Shown: positions 28,683 to 37,765 of the stretch, piece by piece
Numbering within the stretch: the first letter of the stretch is position 1
Layout: every line of letters begins with the position of its first letter
Assembly: GCF_027484365.1 (NCBI RefSeq)
Contig: NZ_JAIXTC010000031.1
Location: forward strand, 1-64,000
Reading direction: 5' to 3'
DNA length: 64,000 bases
From: Brevundimonas sp.
GTDB lineage: Bacteria > Pseudomonadota > Alphaproteobacteria > Caulobacterales > Caulobacteraceae
Notes under the pieces: generated by a model
What the model saw: only the letters and a program-made list of their open reading frames with translations
Told to the model about the DNA's origin: nothing
Database searches by the model: none
Program-made: the position numbers and the translations under genes

Positions 28683-29411
28683 ATGCCCCTGACCGTTCAC
28701 CTATTCCCGGCGCGGACCGACAACTACGCCTTCCTGGCCCGGGACGAGGCGACGGGGACGGTCGCGGCCATCGACACGCCGGACGCCCAGGTGATCCTCG
28801 ACGGGATCGCCAGCCTCGGCTGGGGCAGGCTCGAGCGGATCATCAACACCCACTGGCACCCCGATCATACCGAGGGAAACGCCCGGCTTCAGGCCGAGAC
28901 CGGATGCGACATCTGGGGTCCGGAAGAGGTGCGAAAGGTCGCGCCGCTGGATCGGGTGGTGGAGGAGGGCGATCTGGTCATGATCGGCAGGACGCCCCTG
29001 CATGTGACGGCGACGCCGGGACATACCCTGGGCCATGTGGTGTTCCGCTCGGCGGCCGACGCCATCGCCTTCACCGGGGACACCCTGTTCCCGCTCGGCT
29101 GCGGGCGGCTGTTCGAGGGTACGCCGGAGCAGATGTGGGACAGTCTGGGCCGTTTGCTCGCCTGGCCCGATGAGACGGTGCTGTACGGCGCTCATGAATA
29201 CACCGCCGCCAACGCCCGCTTCACACTGAGCGTCGACGACCGTCCCGAGGCGGCGGCGCATGCTCAGACCATCTTCGCGGCGCGTGAACGGGGCGAGCCG
29301 ACTGTGCCGACGACGATGAAGATCGAGCGGGCCTTCAACCCGTTCCTGACGGCCGGAAATGCGGAGGCGTTCGCCCGGCGGCGGGCGGCGAAGGACAGCT
29401 TCGCCGGCTGA
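28683..29411 (+). CDS. gloB: Hydroxyacylglutathione hydrolase (glyoxalase II)
   Basis: 242 residues. It hydrolyses S-lactoylglutathione to lactate and glutathione, the second step of methylglyoxal detoxification. The metallo-beta-lactamase metal site is NTHWHPDHTEGN (HxHxDH), with further ligands in TPGHTLGH and TGDTLFPLGCGRLFEGTPEQM, and the glyoxalase II C-terminal segment YGAHEYTAANARF. AAGGA precedes ATG 28683. Confidence 0.94.
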   Translation: MPLTVHLFPARTDNYAFLARDEATGTVAAIDTPDAQVILDGIASLGWGRLERIINTHWHPDHTEGNARLQAETGCDIWGPEEVRKVAPLDRVVEEGDLVMIGRTPLHVTATPGHTLGHVVFRSAADAIAFTGDTLFPLGCGRLFEGTPEQMWDSLGRLLAWPDETVLYGAHEYTAANARFTLSVDDRPEAAAHAQTIFAARERGEPTVPTTMKIERAFNPFLTAGNAEAFARRRAAKDSFAG

Positions 29412-29418
29412 TCCCCGG

Positions 29419-30201
29419 TTACTCCCGGGGCGCGACGGCCCGGATGATGCTGGAGGACGACGGGCGTCCGGCCTGGCCGTCGGACGGATTGACGACGACC
29501 CGCAGGTCGCCGCGCGCGAAGGTCACCGAACTGCGCGGTCCCTCGACCAGGGTGATGCTGCGGAGCCCGTTGACCCGGTCGCGGAAGGTCGGGGTGCGGG
29601 CCATGCGGATGACCGCCTCGGTGGTCACGATCAGGGCGTCGACCATCAGGGCCTCGGACTGTTCGCCGGTCAGGTTGATCACGATCAGTCGGCCCAGGGC
29701 CTGGCTCACGAGGCTGCCGCGCTGGTTCATCAGGGTGAACAGACGGATCGGGCCGAGCGTCGGCAACTCCAGCGCCGGGGCCGCGCCGATGCGTGAGGCC
29801 GGAGAGCCGTTCGGCGTCCGGGTCGTATACAGGGTCAGTCCGCCGTCAGGCGTGACGCGCAGGATCTGGGCCCCGGCATCGTTGCGATAGATGACGTCGC
29901 CGCGCGGCGCCGGCGTTGACCGCAGCACCCAGGTTTCTTCCCGGCGCTCGAACCGGAACAGGGGACGCGTGCCACGGCCGTCGAAGATGAACCGTTCGCC
30001 TACGTCGGAGGCATAGAGGCCGTTGGCCGGCAGGCCGCGCTGGCTGTCGTTCTGGAACGACCGGTTCTGCTCGGCCTGGGCGTTGCTCCGCACCTGGGCC
30101 TCGGCGGTCGAGGCGAACAAGACCGCCAGAACGACGACGGCGAACGCCATCGTCGCCGGGATCGGCGATGGCGCCGTCTCGTGCCTGACCCTTGAACTCA
30201 T
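29419..30201 (-). CDS. Exported protein, DUF4908-like
   Basis: 260 residues with a hydrophobic N-terminal export signal (about 17-35, cleavage near AEA-Q). The mature part starts with RSNAQAEQNRSF and is rich in beta-strand-like segments such as RPLFRFERREETWVL. I associate this with the uncharacterised DUF4908 family of Caulobacterales, from memory and with moderate confidence. The function is unknown. It converges on gloB and lies downstream of phaB on the same strand. Confidence 0.7.
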   Translation of the reverse strand: MSSRVRHETAPSPIPATMAFAVVVLAVLFASTAEAQVRSNAQAEQNRSFQNDSQRGLPANGLYASDVGERFIFDGRGTRPLFRFERREETWVLRSTPAPRGDVIYRNDAGAQILRVTPDGGLTLYTTRTPNGSPASRIGAAPALELPTLGPIRLFTLMNQRGSLVSQALGRLIVINLTGEQSEALMVDALIVTTEAVIRMARTPTFRDRVNGLRSITLVEGPRSSVTFARGDLRVVVNPSDGQAGRPSSSSIIRAVAPRE

Positions 30202-30250
30202 GGCGGAAACTGTTGCGCGGAGTGCGCGGCGGATTTTGGGCGACGAAAAG

Positions 30251-30976
30251 TCAGCCGACCAGGTATTGACCGCCGTTCAGCGACAGTGTGCAGCCTGTGA
30301 CATATCCGGCACGCTCCCCGGACAGCCAGGACACCATGTCGGCGATCTCCTCGCCCTTGCCCAGCCGTCCGACGGGGATCTGGGCGATGATGCCGGCCAG
30401 CACCTTTTCGTCCATGGCGCCGACCATCTCGGTATCGATATAGCCGGGCGCGATACAGTTGACGGTCACGCCCTTGCGCGCGTTCTCGAGGGCCAGGGCC
30501 TTGGTGAAGCCGATCATCCCGGCCTTGGCCGCCGAATAGTTGGTCTGGCCGATCTGGCCCTTCTGGCCGTTGATCGAGGAGATGTTGACGATCCGGCCGA
30601 AGCCCCGGTCGCGCATGCCGTTGATCACCTGGCGCGTCATGTTGAAGACGCTGTCCATATTGACCCGGATGACGTCCGACCACTGGTCCGACGACATCTT
30701 GTGGAAGAAGCCGTCGCGGGTGATCCCGGCGTTGTTGATCAGGACGTCGATGGGGCCCAGCTCGGCCTCGACGTCGGCGACGGCGCGGGCGCAGTCATCG
30801 TAGGAACCGACATTGCCCTTCACCACCATCACGCCCAGCTCGCGGGCCGTGGCCTCGGCCGCGTCCATATTGCCCGAATAGCCGGCGGCGACGGACATGC
30901 CGTCCTCCTTCAGCCGCTGGACGATTGCCTTGCCGATACCGCGGGTTCCACCCGTGACGAGAGCCACTCGAGCCAT
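30251..30976 (-). CDS. phaB: Acetoacetyl-CoA reductase (short-chain dehydrogenase)
   Basis: 241 residues. It reduces acetoacetyl-CoA to (R)-3-hydroxybutyryl-CoA for polyhydroxybutyrate. The Rossmann motif is VTGGTRGIGKAI. The catalytic Ser-Tyr-Lys set is in NISSINGQKGQIGQTNYSAAKAG, which is characteristic of PhaB rather than FabG, and the end is TLSLNGGQYLVG. The frame extends upstream, but ATG 30976 gives the family N-terminus and has CAGGAA before it. No phaA or phaC is in the window. Confidence 0.92.
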   Translation of the reverse strand: MARVALVTGGTRGIGKAIVQRLKEDGMSVAAGYSGNMDAAEATARELGVMVVKGNVGSYDDCARAVADVEAELGPIDVLINNAGITRDGFFHKMSSDQWSDVIRVNMDSVFNMTRQVINGMRDRGFGRIVNISSINGQKGQIGQTNYSAAKAGMIGFTKALALENARKGVTVNCIAPGYIDTEMVGAMDEKVLAGIIAQIPVGRLGKGEEIADMVSWLSGERAGYVTGCTLSLNGGQYLVG

Positions 30977-31085
30977 GTGCGTTCCTGTTTTCCCTGACGG
31001 CCCCGTCTGCTGCGCGGCCTTTGTCAGGGAAAACACTAGACTGAGGCGGATGGCTCGGAAAGCCGATGTTTCACGGCTTGATCCG

Positions 31086-31700
31086 TCAGACGATCCGCGC
31101 GGCCTCGTCGAACGCCAGCCGGGGGCTGCGCGGGAACAGGTTGTCGTCGTTGCCGTAGCCGAGATTGACGATGAAGTTCGGTTCGATATCGCCTTCGGGG
31201 AAGAACTCCGCCTTCACCCCTGCCGGATCGAAGCCGGACATCGGACCGACGTCCAGGCCCAGGGCACGGGCGGCCAGCAGGAAGTAACCGCCCTGAAGCG
31301 ACGAGTTGCGGAAGGCGGACTCACGGCGACCGTTCTCTTCGCCGAACCAGTCGCGGGCGCCCGGGGCGTGCGGGAACAGCTGCGGCAGGTGATCGTGGAA
31401 ATTCATGTCGTAGCCGATGATGGCCGTGACCGGGGCCTGGGCTGTCTTGGCCCGGTTGCCCTCGCTCATGAGCGGCGCCAGACGCGCCTTGGCCTCCGGC
31501 GACGTGACGAAGACGAAGCGGGCGGGGGTGTTGTTCACCGCCGTAGGGCCGAATTTGGTCAGGTCATACAGGCGGTGGAGCAGCTCGACCGGCACAGGCC
31601 GGTCGGTCCAGCCGTTTCGCGTGCGGGCCTCGGTGAAGATCTGGGCCAGGGCCGCGTCGCCCAGCGGAACGTCACGGGCGGAAAGAGAGTCGAAAGCCAT
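31086..31700 (-). CDS. RutE-like nitroreductase / malonic semialdehyde reductase family
   Basis: A 204-residue FMN-dependent flavoprotein. Seen are [35 protein letters not shown] (start of the nitroreductase fold, quoted in part: [14 protein letters not shown]) and [19 protein letters not shown]. This is the RutE/HadB branch, whose best known member reduces malonic semialdehyde in uracil degradation. No other rut genes are nearby, so the substrate may differ. A palindromic operator overlaps its predicted promoter, so it is probably induced by a small molecule. Confidence 0.85.
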   Translation of the reverse strand: MAFDSLSARDVPLGDAALAQIFTEARTRNGWTDRPVPVELLHRLYDLTKFGPTAVNNTPARFVFVTSPEAKARLAPLMSEGNRAKTAQAPVTAIIGYDMNFHDHLPQLFPHAPGARDWFGEENGRRESAFRNSSLQGGYFLLAARALGLDVGPMSGFDPAGVKAEFFPEGDIEPNFIVNLGYGNDDNLFPRSPRLAFDEAARIV

Positions 31701-31721
31701 CTGGAAAACCCCTTAAATCTA

Positions 31722-31798
31722 CAACTGCAGCAGCTGCGGTTGCATATAAGGGGAGAGGTACGACCGCGTTCAAGTCTATTCGCATCAACTGCGGTTAC
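31722..31798 (-). promoter_or_regulatory. Promoter with palindromic operator upstream of the nitroreductase gene
   Basis: On the minus strand, a -35-like TTGAAC (31768-31773) and a -10-like TTATAT (31744-31749) are 18 bp apart. Immediately downstream is the imperfect palindrome CAACTGCAG-CAG-CTGCGGTTG (31722-31742, 8 of 9 pairs). A related segment, CAACTGCGGTTAC, lies upstream at 31786-31798. Placement over the transcription start suits a repressor, perhaps MarR- or HxlR-like, encoded elsewhere. Confidence 0.5.
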
Positions 31799-31853
31799 AC
31801 AATTGACTGTCTCGGCGAGGCCTGTTGTGGGCCTTCGCGACAGGCGCCGGCGG

Positions 31854-32603
31854 CTATCTGACCCTTTCGATCAGGGCCTGAGCCGCGGCCGGATTCCGCA
31901 CCTTCGCGCCCGAGATGAAATAGGCGAAAACCTCGCCTCGCCCGGCCCAGGCCTGTGTCTGATGTGCGACCGCGTCCAGTTCGGCCGAGGTCATGCCGGT
32001 CGGTTCGTCCTCGCGGCTGGACATCAGGCGGGCATAGGTAAAGTCGGCGGTCGGCTCGTCGATCTGCGGCCAGGTCGGCTCCTCGTCGTCGACGGCATAA
32101 ACGATGGCGGCGCCGTATTTCGCGGCCAGATCATAGAACTGTGGGGTGGCGAAGGTCGGGTTGCGGACCTCAAGCGCGTGCCTCAGGCGGACGCCGTCCT
32201 TCTCCTTCGGCAACAGCTTCAGGAAACCCTCGAAGTCCTCGGGATCGAACTTCTTGGTCCCCATGAATTGCCAGTTGATCGGCCCCAGTTTGTCGCCCAG
32301 CAGGGTCAGGCCCTGGTCGAGGAACCGCGCGAAGCTCTCGCCGCCCTCGGACAGGACCTTGCGGTTGGTGCAGTACCGGCTGGCCTTGACCGAGAAGACG
32401 AAGCCCTCGGGCGTCTCGTCGCGCCATTTCAGCCAGCTGTCCGGCTTGAACGTCGAATAGTAGGTGCCGTTGATCTCGATCGAGGTCAGGGCCCGCGACG
32501 CATATTCGAGCTCGCGCTTCTGGGTCAGGTTCGACGGATAGAAGACGCCGCGCCACGGTTCGAAGGTCCAGCCGCCGATGCCGATGTGGATTTTTCCGCT
32601 CAT
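31854..32603 (-). CDS. DUF72 (YecE-like) family protein
   Basis: 249 residues with a TIM-barrel-like DUF72 pattern: IGIGGWTFEPWRGVFYP at the N-terminus, SIEINGTYY, SVKASRYCT, and the C-terminal YFISGAKVRNPAAAQAL. The function is unproven. The family has been likened to metal-dependent TIM-barrel enzymes such as xylose isomerase. It is on the same strand as truA, 31 bases downstream. Confidence 0.9.
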   Translation of the reverse strand: MSGKIHIGIGGWTFEPWRGVFYPSNLTQKRELEYASRALTSIEINGTYYSTFKPDSWLKWRDETPEGFVFSVKASRYCTNRKVLSEGGESFARFLDQGLTLLGDKLGPINWQFMGTKKFDPEDFEGFLKLLPKEKDGVRLRHALEVRNPTFATPQFYDLAAKYGAAIVYAVDDEEPTWPQIDEPTADFTYARLMSSREDEPTGMTSAELDAVAHQTQAWAGRGEVFAYFISGAKVRNPAAAQALIERVR

Positions 32604-32634
32604 GCAGAGGTTGTCGCATCGGCTCAGGCGAGCG

Positions 32635-33390
32635 TCAAAGCGGGGACCGGACCTCGTAGTCGACGCCGGTCAGGTACAGACCGTCCGAAGGCGCGACCGG
32701 CCCGCAGGCGGTGCGGTCCTTCGCCTCAAGCGCGGCCCTGACGTCGTCTGGCGACCAGCGGCCGAGACCGGCCTCGACGAGGGTGCCGGCCATGGAGCGG
32801 ACCTGGCGATGCAGGAACGACCGGGCCTCGAACACCAGATGCACCTCCTCCCCGACCCGGGTGACGCGGGCGACGTCGAGGGTCTTTTCCGGCGACTTCG
32901 ACTGGCAGGCCAGGTCGCGGAAGGTGGTGAAGTCATGGTGGCCGATCAGGTGGTGCGCCCCCGCCTGCATCGCCTCGGCGTCCAGAGCCTTGCGCACATG
33001 CCAGACCTTGCCCCGCTCCAGCGCCGGACGGCCCGGGCGGTTGAGGATGCGATAGAGGTATTTGCGCCCTGTCGCCGAGAAGCGGGCGTGCCAGTCGTCG
33101 GCCACGGTCCGGCAGTCGAGGATGGCCACGCCTTCCCGGATCAGGTGGGCGTTCAGGGCGTTCATGACCGTGGCGGCGGGCCAGTCCCTGTCCAGATCGA
33201 CATGGGCGACCTGGCCGGTGGCATGGACGCCGGAGTCGGTGCGACCTGCGGCGGCGATCCGCACAGTCTGGCCGCAGAAGCCGTGGATGGCCGTCTCGAT
33301 CGCGCCCTGGATCGTCGGCTGGCCGTCCTGGGCCTGGAAGCCGTTGTAGGGTCCGCCGTCGTATTCGATGTCCAGCCGGTAGCGGGGCAT
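32635..33390 (-). CDS. truA: tRNA pseudouridine(38-40) synthase TruA
   Basis: 251 residues. It isomerises U38-U40 in the tRNA anticodon arm. The catalytic Asp lies in [17 protein letters not shown]. Other hallmarks are [12 protein letters not shown] near the N-terminus, [13 protein letters not shown], and [17 protein letters not shown]. Its start overlaps the fmt stop by one base, so the two are translationally coupled. Confidence 0.96.
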   Translation of the reverse strand: MPRYRLDIEYDGGPYNGFQAQDGQPTIQGAIETAIHGFCGQTVRIAAAGRTDSGVHATGQVAHVDLDRDWPAATVMNALNAHLIREGVAILDCRTVADDWHARFSATGRKYLYRILNRPGRPALERGKVWHVRKALDAEAMQAGAHHLIGHHDFTTFRDLACQSKSPEKTLDVARVTRVGEEVHLVFEARSFLHRQVRSMAGTLVEAGLGRWSPDDVRAALEAKDRTACGPVAPSDGLYLTGVDYEVRSPL

Positions 33391-34334
33391 CAGCCCAGGA
33401 TCGTCCCGACCGGCAGGGCGAAACCGTTGAGGAAGTCGGCGGGCGACGACTGCGCCTTGCCCTCGCGCTGGACCTTAAGCAGGCGGACGGCTCCCCTTCT
33501 TCCTTCAGAGTCCAGGCCGCAGGCGATCAGAAGTCCGCCTTCCAGCAGTTCTCCGGGCGCGCCGGCGCCCTCGCTGGACAGGCAGGAGAGCAGGGCCTTC
33601 ACCCGCACCGGACCGTCGGGGCCAGGAGCCTCGAACCAGGCGCCGGGGAAGGGGGACAGGCCGCGGATATGGGCGTCGATCTCTGCCGCCGGGCGGGTCC
33701 AGTCGATGCGGGCCTCCGCGGGCGAGATCTTCTTTGCATAGGTCGGTTCGCCGACCTGCGGGGTCTCTGTGACCCCGCCGCGCTCGATGGCCGCCAGGGC
33801 CCGGGTCCAAAGGGTGGCTCCGACCGTCGACATCCGCTCCGACAGGCTGGCGGCCGTATCGTCACGCTGGATCGGCAGGATCTCGCTGAGCAGGATCGCG
33901 CCCTCGTCGAGGCCTTCGGACATCCTCATGATCTGGACCCCGGTCTCCCGATCGCCGGCCATGATGGCGCGCTGGATCGGAGCCGCGCCGCGCCAGCGGG
34001 GCAGCAGTGAACCATGCAGGTTGAAGCAGCCGAGACGCGGTGCCTCCAGCACGGCGGGCTTCAGGATCTGGCCGTAGGCGACGACGCAGGCCGCATCGAG
34101 GTCGAGGCTGACGAAGGTGTCGATGGCGTCCTGTGCCTTCATGCTCTCTGGCGTGAAGACCGGCAGGCCCATGGCCTCGGCGAAGGCGTGGACGGGCGAC
34201 GGGGTCAGCTTCTGCCCGCGCCCCTTGGGCCGAGGCGGCTGGGAGTAGACGGCGACGATGTCGTGCCCCGAGGCGATGAGCTCGGCCAGGGACGGCACGG
34301 CGAATTCGGGGGTACCCATGAAGGCGAGGCGCAT
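33390..34334 (-). CDS. fmt: Methionyl-tRNA formyltransferase
   Basis: 314 residues. It formylates initiator Met-tRNA with 10-formyl-tetrahydrofolate. The start [16 protein letters not shown] is the standard Fmt N-terminus, which fixes ATG 34334 although the frame is open further upstream. The catalytic Asn-His pair is in [19 protein letters not shown]. The conserved [11 protein letters not shown] segment and the C-terminal domain follow. It is coupled to truA. The usual partner def lies about 1.2 kb upstream, beyond a divergent hydrolase gene. Confidence 0.96.
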   Translation of the reverse strand: MRLAFMGTPEFAVPSLAELIASGHDIVAVYSQPPRPKGRGQKLTPSPVHAFAEAMGLPVFTPESMKAQDAIDTFVSLDLDAACVVAYGQILKPAVLEAPRLGCFNLHGSLLPRWRGAAPIQRAIMAGDRETGVQIMRMSEGLDEGAILLSEILPIQRDDTAASLSERMSTVGATLWTRALAAIERGGVTETPQVGEPTYAKKISPAEARIDWTRPAAEIDAHIRGLSPFPGAWFEAPGPDGPVRVKALLSCLSSEGAGAPGELLEGGLLIACGLDSEGRRGAVRLLKVQREGKAQSSPADFLNGFALPVGTILG

Positions 34335-34422
34335 GGCGGGGTGATGCCTGACGGCTGCAAAAGCGGCAAGCGCCCTTGCATCCGTTGGCAATGTCGCCAC
34401 CTCCATCGAAAGGAGCGACAGC

Positions 34423-35298
34423 ATGCCCAAGGAGACCATCAGGTTCGAGGTGCAGGAGTCTGTCGTCGTCGGCGATCTGCATATGCCGAAGGGCGCAGGG
34501 CCGTTCCCTGGGGTCGTCGTGGGCGGACCGATGACCAGCGTGAGGACCCAGGTGACGGGCATCTACGCTGCGGCGCTCGCGGAACGCGGGATTGCCGCCC
34601 TGGCCATCGATCCTCGTCACTTCGGCGACAGCGGAGGGGAGCCTCGGCAATACGAACATGCAGGCCGCAAGATCGATGATCTGAAAGCGGCTGTGATGAC
34701 CCTGTCGCGCCACCCCATGATTGATCCCGGACGGATCGGCGCGGCCGGTGTGTGTCTCGGCTCAGGCTATGCCGCCTGGGCGACAGTGAACAATCCGCAG
34801 GTCCGTGCCCTCGGAATGGTCGTGGGCTACTACCGCGATCCGGACGCCATGCGCGCAAGCGACCCGGAGGGGTTCCAGTCGCGCATCGATCAGGGAGGGG
34901 CCGCGCGGGAGCACTATGATGCGACCGGTGAGGTCCTGATGGTTCCCGCCGCAGCGACCAGTGGCGATGCCGGGATGACGACAACGGACACCACCGACTA
35001 TTACACGCGACGCGCGGCGGTTCCTTCATATCGCAATGAGCTGGCGGTCATGTCGCGAGAACATTTCCTGCCGTTCGATGTGCAGGCCGCCGCGCCCCGC
35101 ATCACCGTTCCGACAGCGATGGTGCATTCCGAAAACGGACTGTCTCCCGCCTGGGCGCGCAAGTTCCATCAAGCCCTGCGCGTGGAGTCGTCCCTCAGCT
35201 GGATCGCGTCACGCGGTCAGACCGACGTCTATGATGATCCCTCGATCGTCAGTGCAGCCGCAGATCGGCTGGCGGAGCATTTTCACGCGTCCCTGTAG
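34423..35298 (+). CDS. Alpha/beta hydrolase, dienelactone-hydrolase-like
   Basis: 291 residues. An alpha/beta-hydrolase with [10 protein letters not shown] (oxyanion region), [14 protein letters not shown] and the nucleophile elbow GVCLGSG, in which Cys replaces Ser as in dienelactone hydrolases. Near the C-terminus, where the catalytic His is expected, the sequence reads [12 protein letters not shown], with Gln at the likely position, so the activity is uncertain. A good ribosome-binding site (AAAGGAG) precedes the ATG. It points opposite to fmt and def and interrupts their usual operon. Confidence 0.82.
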   Translation: MPKETIRFEVQESVVVGDLHMPKGAGPFPGVVVGGPMTSVRTQVTGIYAAALAERGIAALAIDPRHFGDSGGEPRQYEHAGRKIDDLKAAVMTLSRHPMIDPGRIGAAGVCLGSGYAAWATVNNPQVRALGMVVGYYRDPDAMRASDPEGFQSRIDQGGAAREHYDATGEVLMVPAAATSGDAGMTTTDTTDYYTRRAAVPSYRNELAVMSREHFLPFDVQAAAPRITVPTAMVHSENGLSPAWARKFHQALRVESSLSWIASRGQTDVYDDPSIVSAAADRLAEHFHASL

Positions 35299-35307
35299 CC
35301 AGGACGC

Positions 35308-35526
35308 CTACTGCCAGCGGGTGGAGACGCCGCCGCCCTCGTCCCATTCGCCGCCCGCGTCGAGCGCATCGTCGAACACCAGCAGCCGGTCGAGCAGGAC
35401 GCCCGCGATCATCCCGAGCGCGGCCACGCCGACCAGGGTGGCGACCGAGCCGAGGCCGATCTTTTCCGATCGGGTCAGGCGGCGACGGCCGGAGCGATCG
35501 ACGATGCGGTCACGAAAACGGGTCAT
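35308..35526 (-). CDS. Small single-pass membrane protein
   Basis: 72 residues. A basic N-terminus (RDRIVDRSGRRRLTRSEK) leads into one membrane helix (about 24-49) and an acidic, glycine-rich tail. The positive-inside rule puts the N-terminus in the cytoplasm. I do not recognise a family. The start overlaps the def stop by one base, so it is probably co-translated with def. Confidence 0.65.
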   Translation of the reverse strand: MTRFRDRIVDRSGRRRLTRSEKIGLGSVATLVGVAALGMIAGVLLDRLLVFDDALDAGGEWDEGGGVSTRWQ

Positions 35527-36098
35527 CAGGCGTCCTCTCTCAGGCGCATGGTCTTCTTGACCTTGGACATGGCCCGGTCACGACGCAGCCGCGACAGGTG
35601 GTCGATGAACAGGACGCCGTTCAGGTGATCGAGCTCGTGCTGGTAGCAGACGGCGTAGAGGCCCTCGATCTCCTCCTCGATCCGTTCGCCTTCGCGGTTC
35701 AGGTAGGCGACGCGGACGCGGGCGGGTCGTTCGACCTCGTCGAAATACTCCGGGATCGAGAGGCAGCCCTCTTCGTAGCAGTAGGTCTCGTCCGAGGCCC
35801 ACAGGACCTCCGGATTGACGATGAAGCGGGGGTTGGGGATCCGGGGCTCCTCGCCCTCGGCCGGCGCCTCGGCGCCCTCGGGCAGCGGGCCGTCGCCCAG
35901 GTCCATGACGACGACGCGGTGCAATTCGCCGATCTGCACGGCGGCCAGGCCGATGCCCGGCGCGTCGTACATCGTGTCCAGCATGTCATCCATCAGGGCG
36001 CGGATCGCGTCATCGACGACCTCCACGGGCGTGGACACCTGCTTCAGGATCGCCAGGTCGGCGGCGTTGTCGATGGTCAGGATGCGTCGAATGGCCAT
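35526..36098 (-). CDS. def: Peptide deformylase
   Basis: 190 residues. It removes the formyl group from new proteins. All three motifs are present: [17 protein letters not shown] (metal Cys) and QHELDHLNG (metal His pair and catalytic Glu). An acidic insert ([17 protein letters not shown]) sits between motifs 1 and 2, a variant common in Caulobacterales and other alphaproteobacteria. The frame is open far upstream. ATG 36098 ([10 protein letters not shown]) is the family start. Confidence 0.96.
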   Translation of the reverse strand: MAIRRILTIDNAADLAILKQVSTPVEVVDDAIRALMDDMLDTMYDAPGIGLAAVQIGELHRVVVMDLGDGPLPEGAEAPAEGEEPRIPNPRFIVNPEVLWASDETYCYEEGCLSIPEYFDEVERPARVRVAYLNREGERIEEEIEGLYAVCYQHELDHLNGVLFIDHLSRLRRDRAMSKVKKTMRLREDA

Positions 36099-36197
36099 GG
36101 CCGTCAGGTAGGCGCGAGGGCGGGGAGGGTCAAGTTTGCGCCGGGAATCGGCGAGTCCGGAACGATTGGGAAACCCGGGACACGCTAGACCTGTGGA

Positions 36198-37316
36198 ATG
36201 CCGGATCGCATCCACAAGCACGCCATCGCGGTCGCCGTCGACCTGCACGAACGGTTCGTGACCGGACGACCGGGCGGTCGACGGCTTGTGATGCGGTTCA
36301 TCCGCTTGCGAGGCGTCATGCTCCAGAAGCGTGCGCTCGGCGGCGTGGACCTGACGGGGTCCAACCTCGCCGCCGCCAGGCTGGCAGCCAGCGACCTGTC
36401 CTCGGCCCAGCTGTACTGCTGCGATCTGCGCGACACCGATATGCGCGGCTGCAACCTGACCAACGCCGACCTGCGGGGGGCCAGCCTGCGCGGGGCCCGG
36501 CTCTACGGCGCGCGGATGGATGGGGCCGATCTGCGCGATGCGCGGCTGGCCCGGGTCGAGGCGAACGGGGTGTTCCGGGTCTGGACCGTCGATCCCGAAC
36601 GGCCTGCGCCCACGGCCGGGCCGGACGGTGTCGTCAGCCAGGGCGTGGATCTGCGGCATGCCTCCCTGAAGCGGGCCCGACTGGCTGGCGCCCGGTTGAA
36701 GGGCGCCGATTTCAGCGGGGCGAACATGGCCGGCGCCGATCTGGTCGGGGCGGATTTGCGCGGTTGCGTGTTCGCCGACACCATACTCACCGGGGTCAAT
36801 CTGGAGACCGTCAGGATCGATTCCCGCGCCCTGGCGACCTGCGTCCGGGATCCCGATGCCTCCGCCCGCGAAGGCGCCGCCGCCGTCAGGGCCGCCCTGG
36901 ACGAGTCCGAGGCCTGGGTGGACAGCGGCGGGCGCAGGGGCCGGTTCGCCGACCTGTCCGGTCTGGACGTGAGGCCTGCCGCCGACGCCTTCGCCAACCG
37001 GCGCCTTGCGGGGCTTCGCGCCGGCGGAATCTGCGCCATCGACATCGACTTTTCCGGCTCGCTTTTGACCGGCGCGACTTTCCGGAACGCGGACTTGCGC
37101 GGAGCCGTCTTCAAGGGATGCGATCTGCGCGGCGCGAGCTTCGTCGATTGCCGGCTCGCCTTCGCCGATTTCTCGGGTGCCGTGATGGGCGCGGTCCGCA
37201 AGGCCGGCGGCGAGGCTTTCTTGACAGACTTTTCCAACGCCAGCCTGACCGGCGCCGTCTTCGACACGCCCCCGCCGACCGCGTCGAGACCGCTCGAGCT
37301 GGATCTCGCCTGCTAG
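36198..37316 (+). CDS. Pentapeptide-repeat protein
   Basis: 372 residues built mostly of A(D/N)LRG-type pentapeptides in three blocks: about 45-118, 150-205 and 285-355. Such repeats form a right-handed quadrilateral beta-helix. Some relatives protect DNA gyrase by mimicking DNA, but most have unknown roles. An N-terminal segment ([15 protein letters not shown]) and a middle region (210-285) are not repeats. No signal peptide is visible. Divergent from def. Confidence 0.88.
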   Translation: MPDRIHKHAIAVAVDLHERFVTGRPGGRRLVMRFIRLRGVMLQKRALGGVDLTGSNLAAARLAASDLSSAQLYCCDLRDTDMRGCNLTNADLRGASLRGARLYGARMDGADLRDARLARVEANGVFRVWTVDPERPAPTAGPDGVVSQGVDLRHASLKRARLAGARLKGADFSGANMAGADLVGADLRGCVFADTILTGVNLETVRIDSRALATCVRDPDASAREGAAAVRAALDESEAWVDSGGRRGRFADLSGLDVRPAADAFANRRLAGLRAGGICAIDIDFSGSLLTGATFRNADLRGAVFKGCDLRGASFVDCRLAFADFSGAVMGAVRKAGGEAFLTDFSNASLTGAVFDTPPPTASRPLELDLAC

Positions 37317-37338
37317 AGCATGAACCACGGCATCAGCA

Positions 37339-37355
37339 GAATCGCGCAGCGATTC
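37339..37355. terminator. Hairpin between convergent genes
   Basis: GAATCGC-GCA-GCGATTC is a perfect 7-bp stem with a 3-base loop lying between the pentapeptide-repeat gene and the thioesterase gene stop. There is no T tract. It may be a shared terminator or a short intergenic repeat. Confidence 0.4.
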
Positions 37356-37359
37356 CAGC

Positions 37360-37761
37360 TCAGCCGATCAGGCTCTGCGGCAGCGGTCTCGGCTTCCGGT
37401 CCTCGTCGATCGCGACATAGGTAAAGACGCCTTCAGTCACGCGCGACACCTCATGGGTCGAACGCGGCCGTTTCCACGCCTCGACCCGGACACGGACCGA
37501 GGTGCGGCCGGTCTTCAGGATCGTGGCGTACAGGGACACCTCGTCCCCGACCGAAACCGGCTGGTGAAACACCATGGCGTCGACGGCGACGGTGGCGCAG
37601 CGACCCTGGGCGATGTCGAAGGCGGGCGTCGAGCCGGCCAGGTCCATCTGGGCCAGCAACCAGCCGCCGAAGATGTCGCCTTCGGGGTTGGTGTCGGCCG
37701 GCATGGCGATGACCCGCCCGACGAGCATGCCGTCGGGCTTTTCCGGGGAGGGAACAGTCAC
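37360..37761 (-). CDS. Acyl-CoA thioesterase, YciA-like hotdog fold
   Basis: 133 residues. The segment [19 protein letters not shown], with the catalytic Asp, and [20 protein letters not shown] are typical of YciA/acyl-CoA thioester hydrolases, which free fatty acids from CoA. The start is taken as GTG 37761, five bases after the S9 peptidase stop. A longer frame would overlap that gene. Confidence 0.87.
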   Translation of the reverse strand: MTVPSPEKPDGMLVGRVIAMPADTNPEGDIFGGWLLAQMDLAGSTPAFDIAQGRCATVAVDAMVFHQPVSVGDEVSLYATILKTGRTSVRVRVEAWKRPRSTHEVSRVTEGVFTYVAIDEDRKPRPLPQSLIG

Positions 37762-37765
37762 GCGC

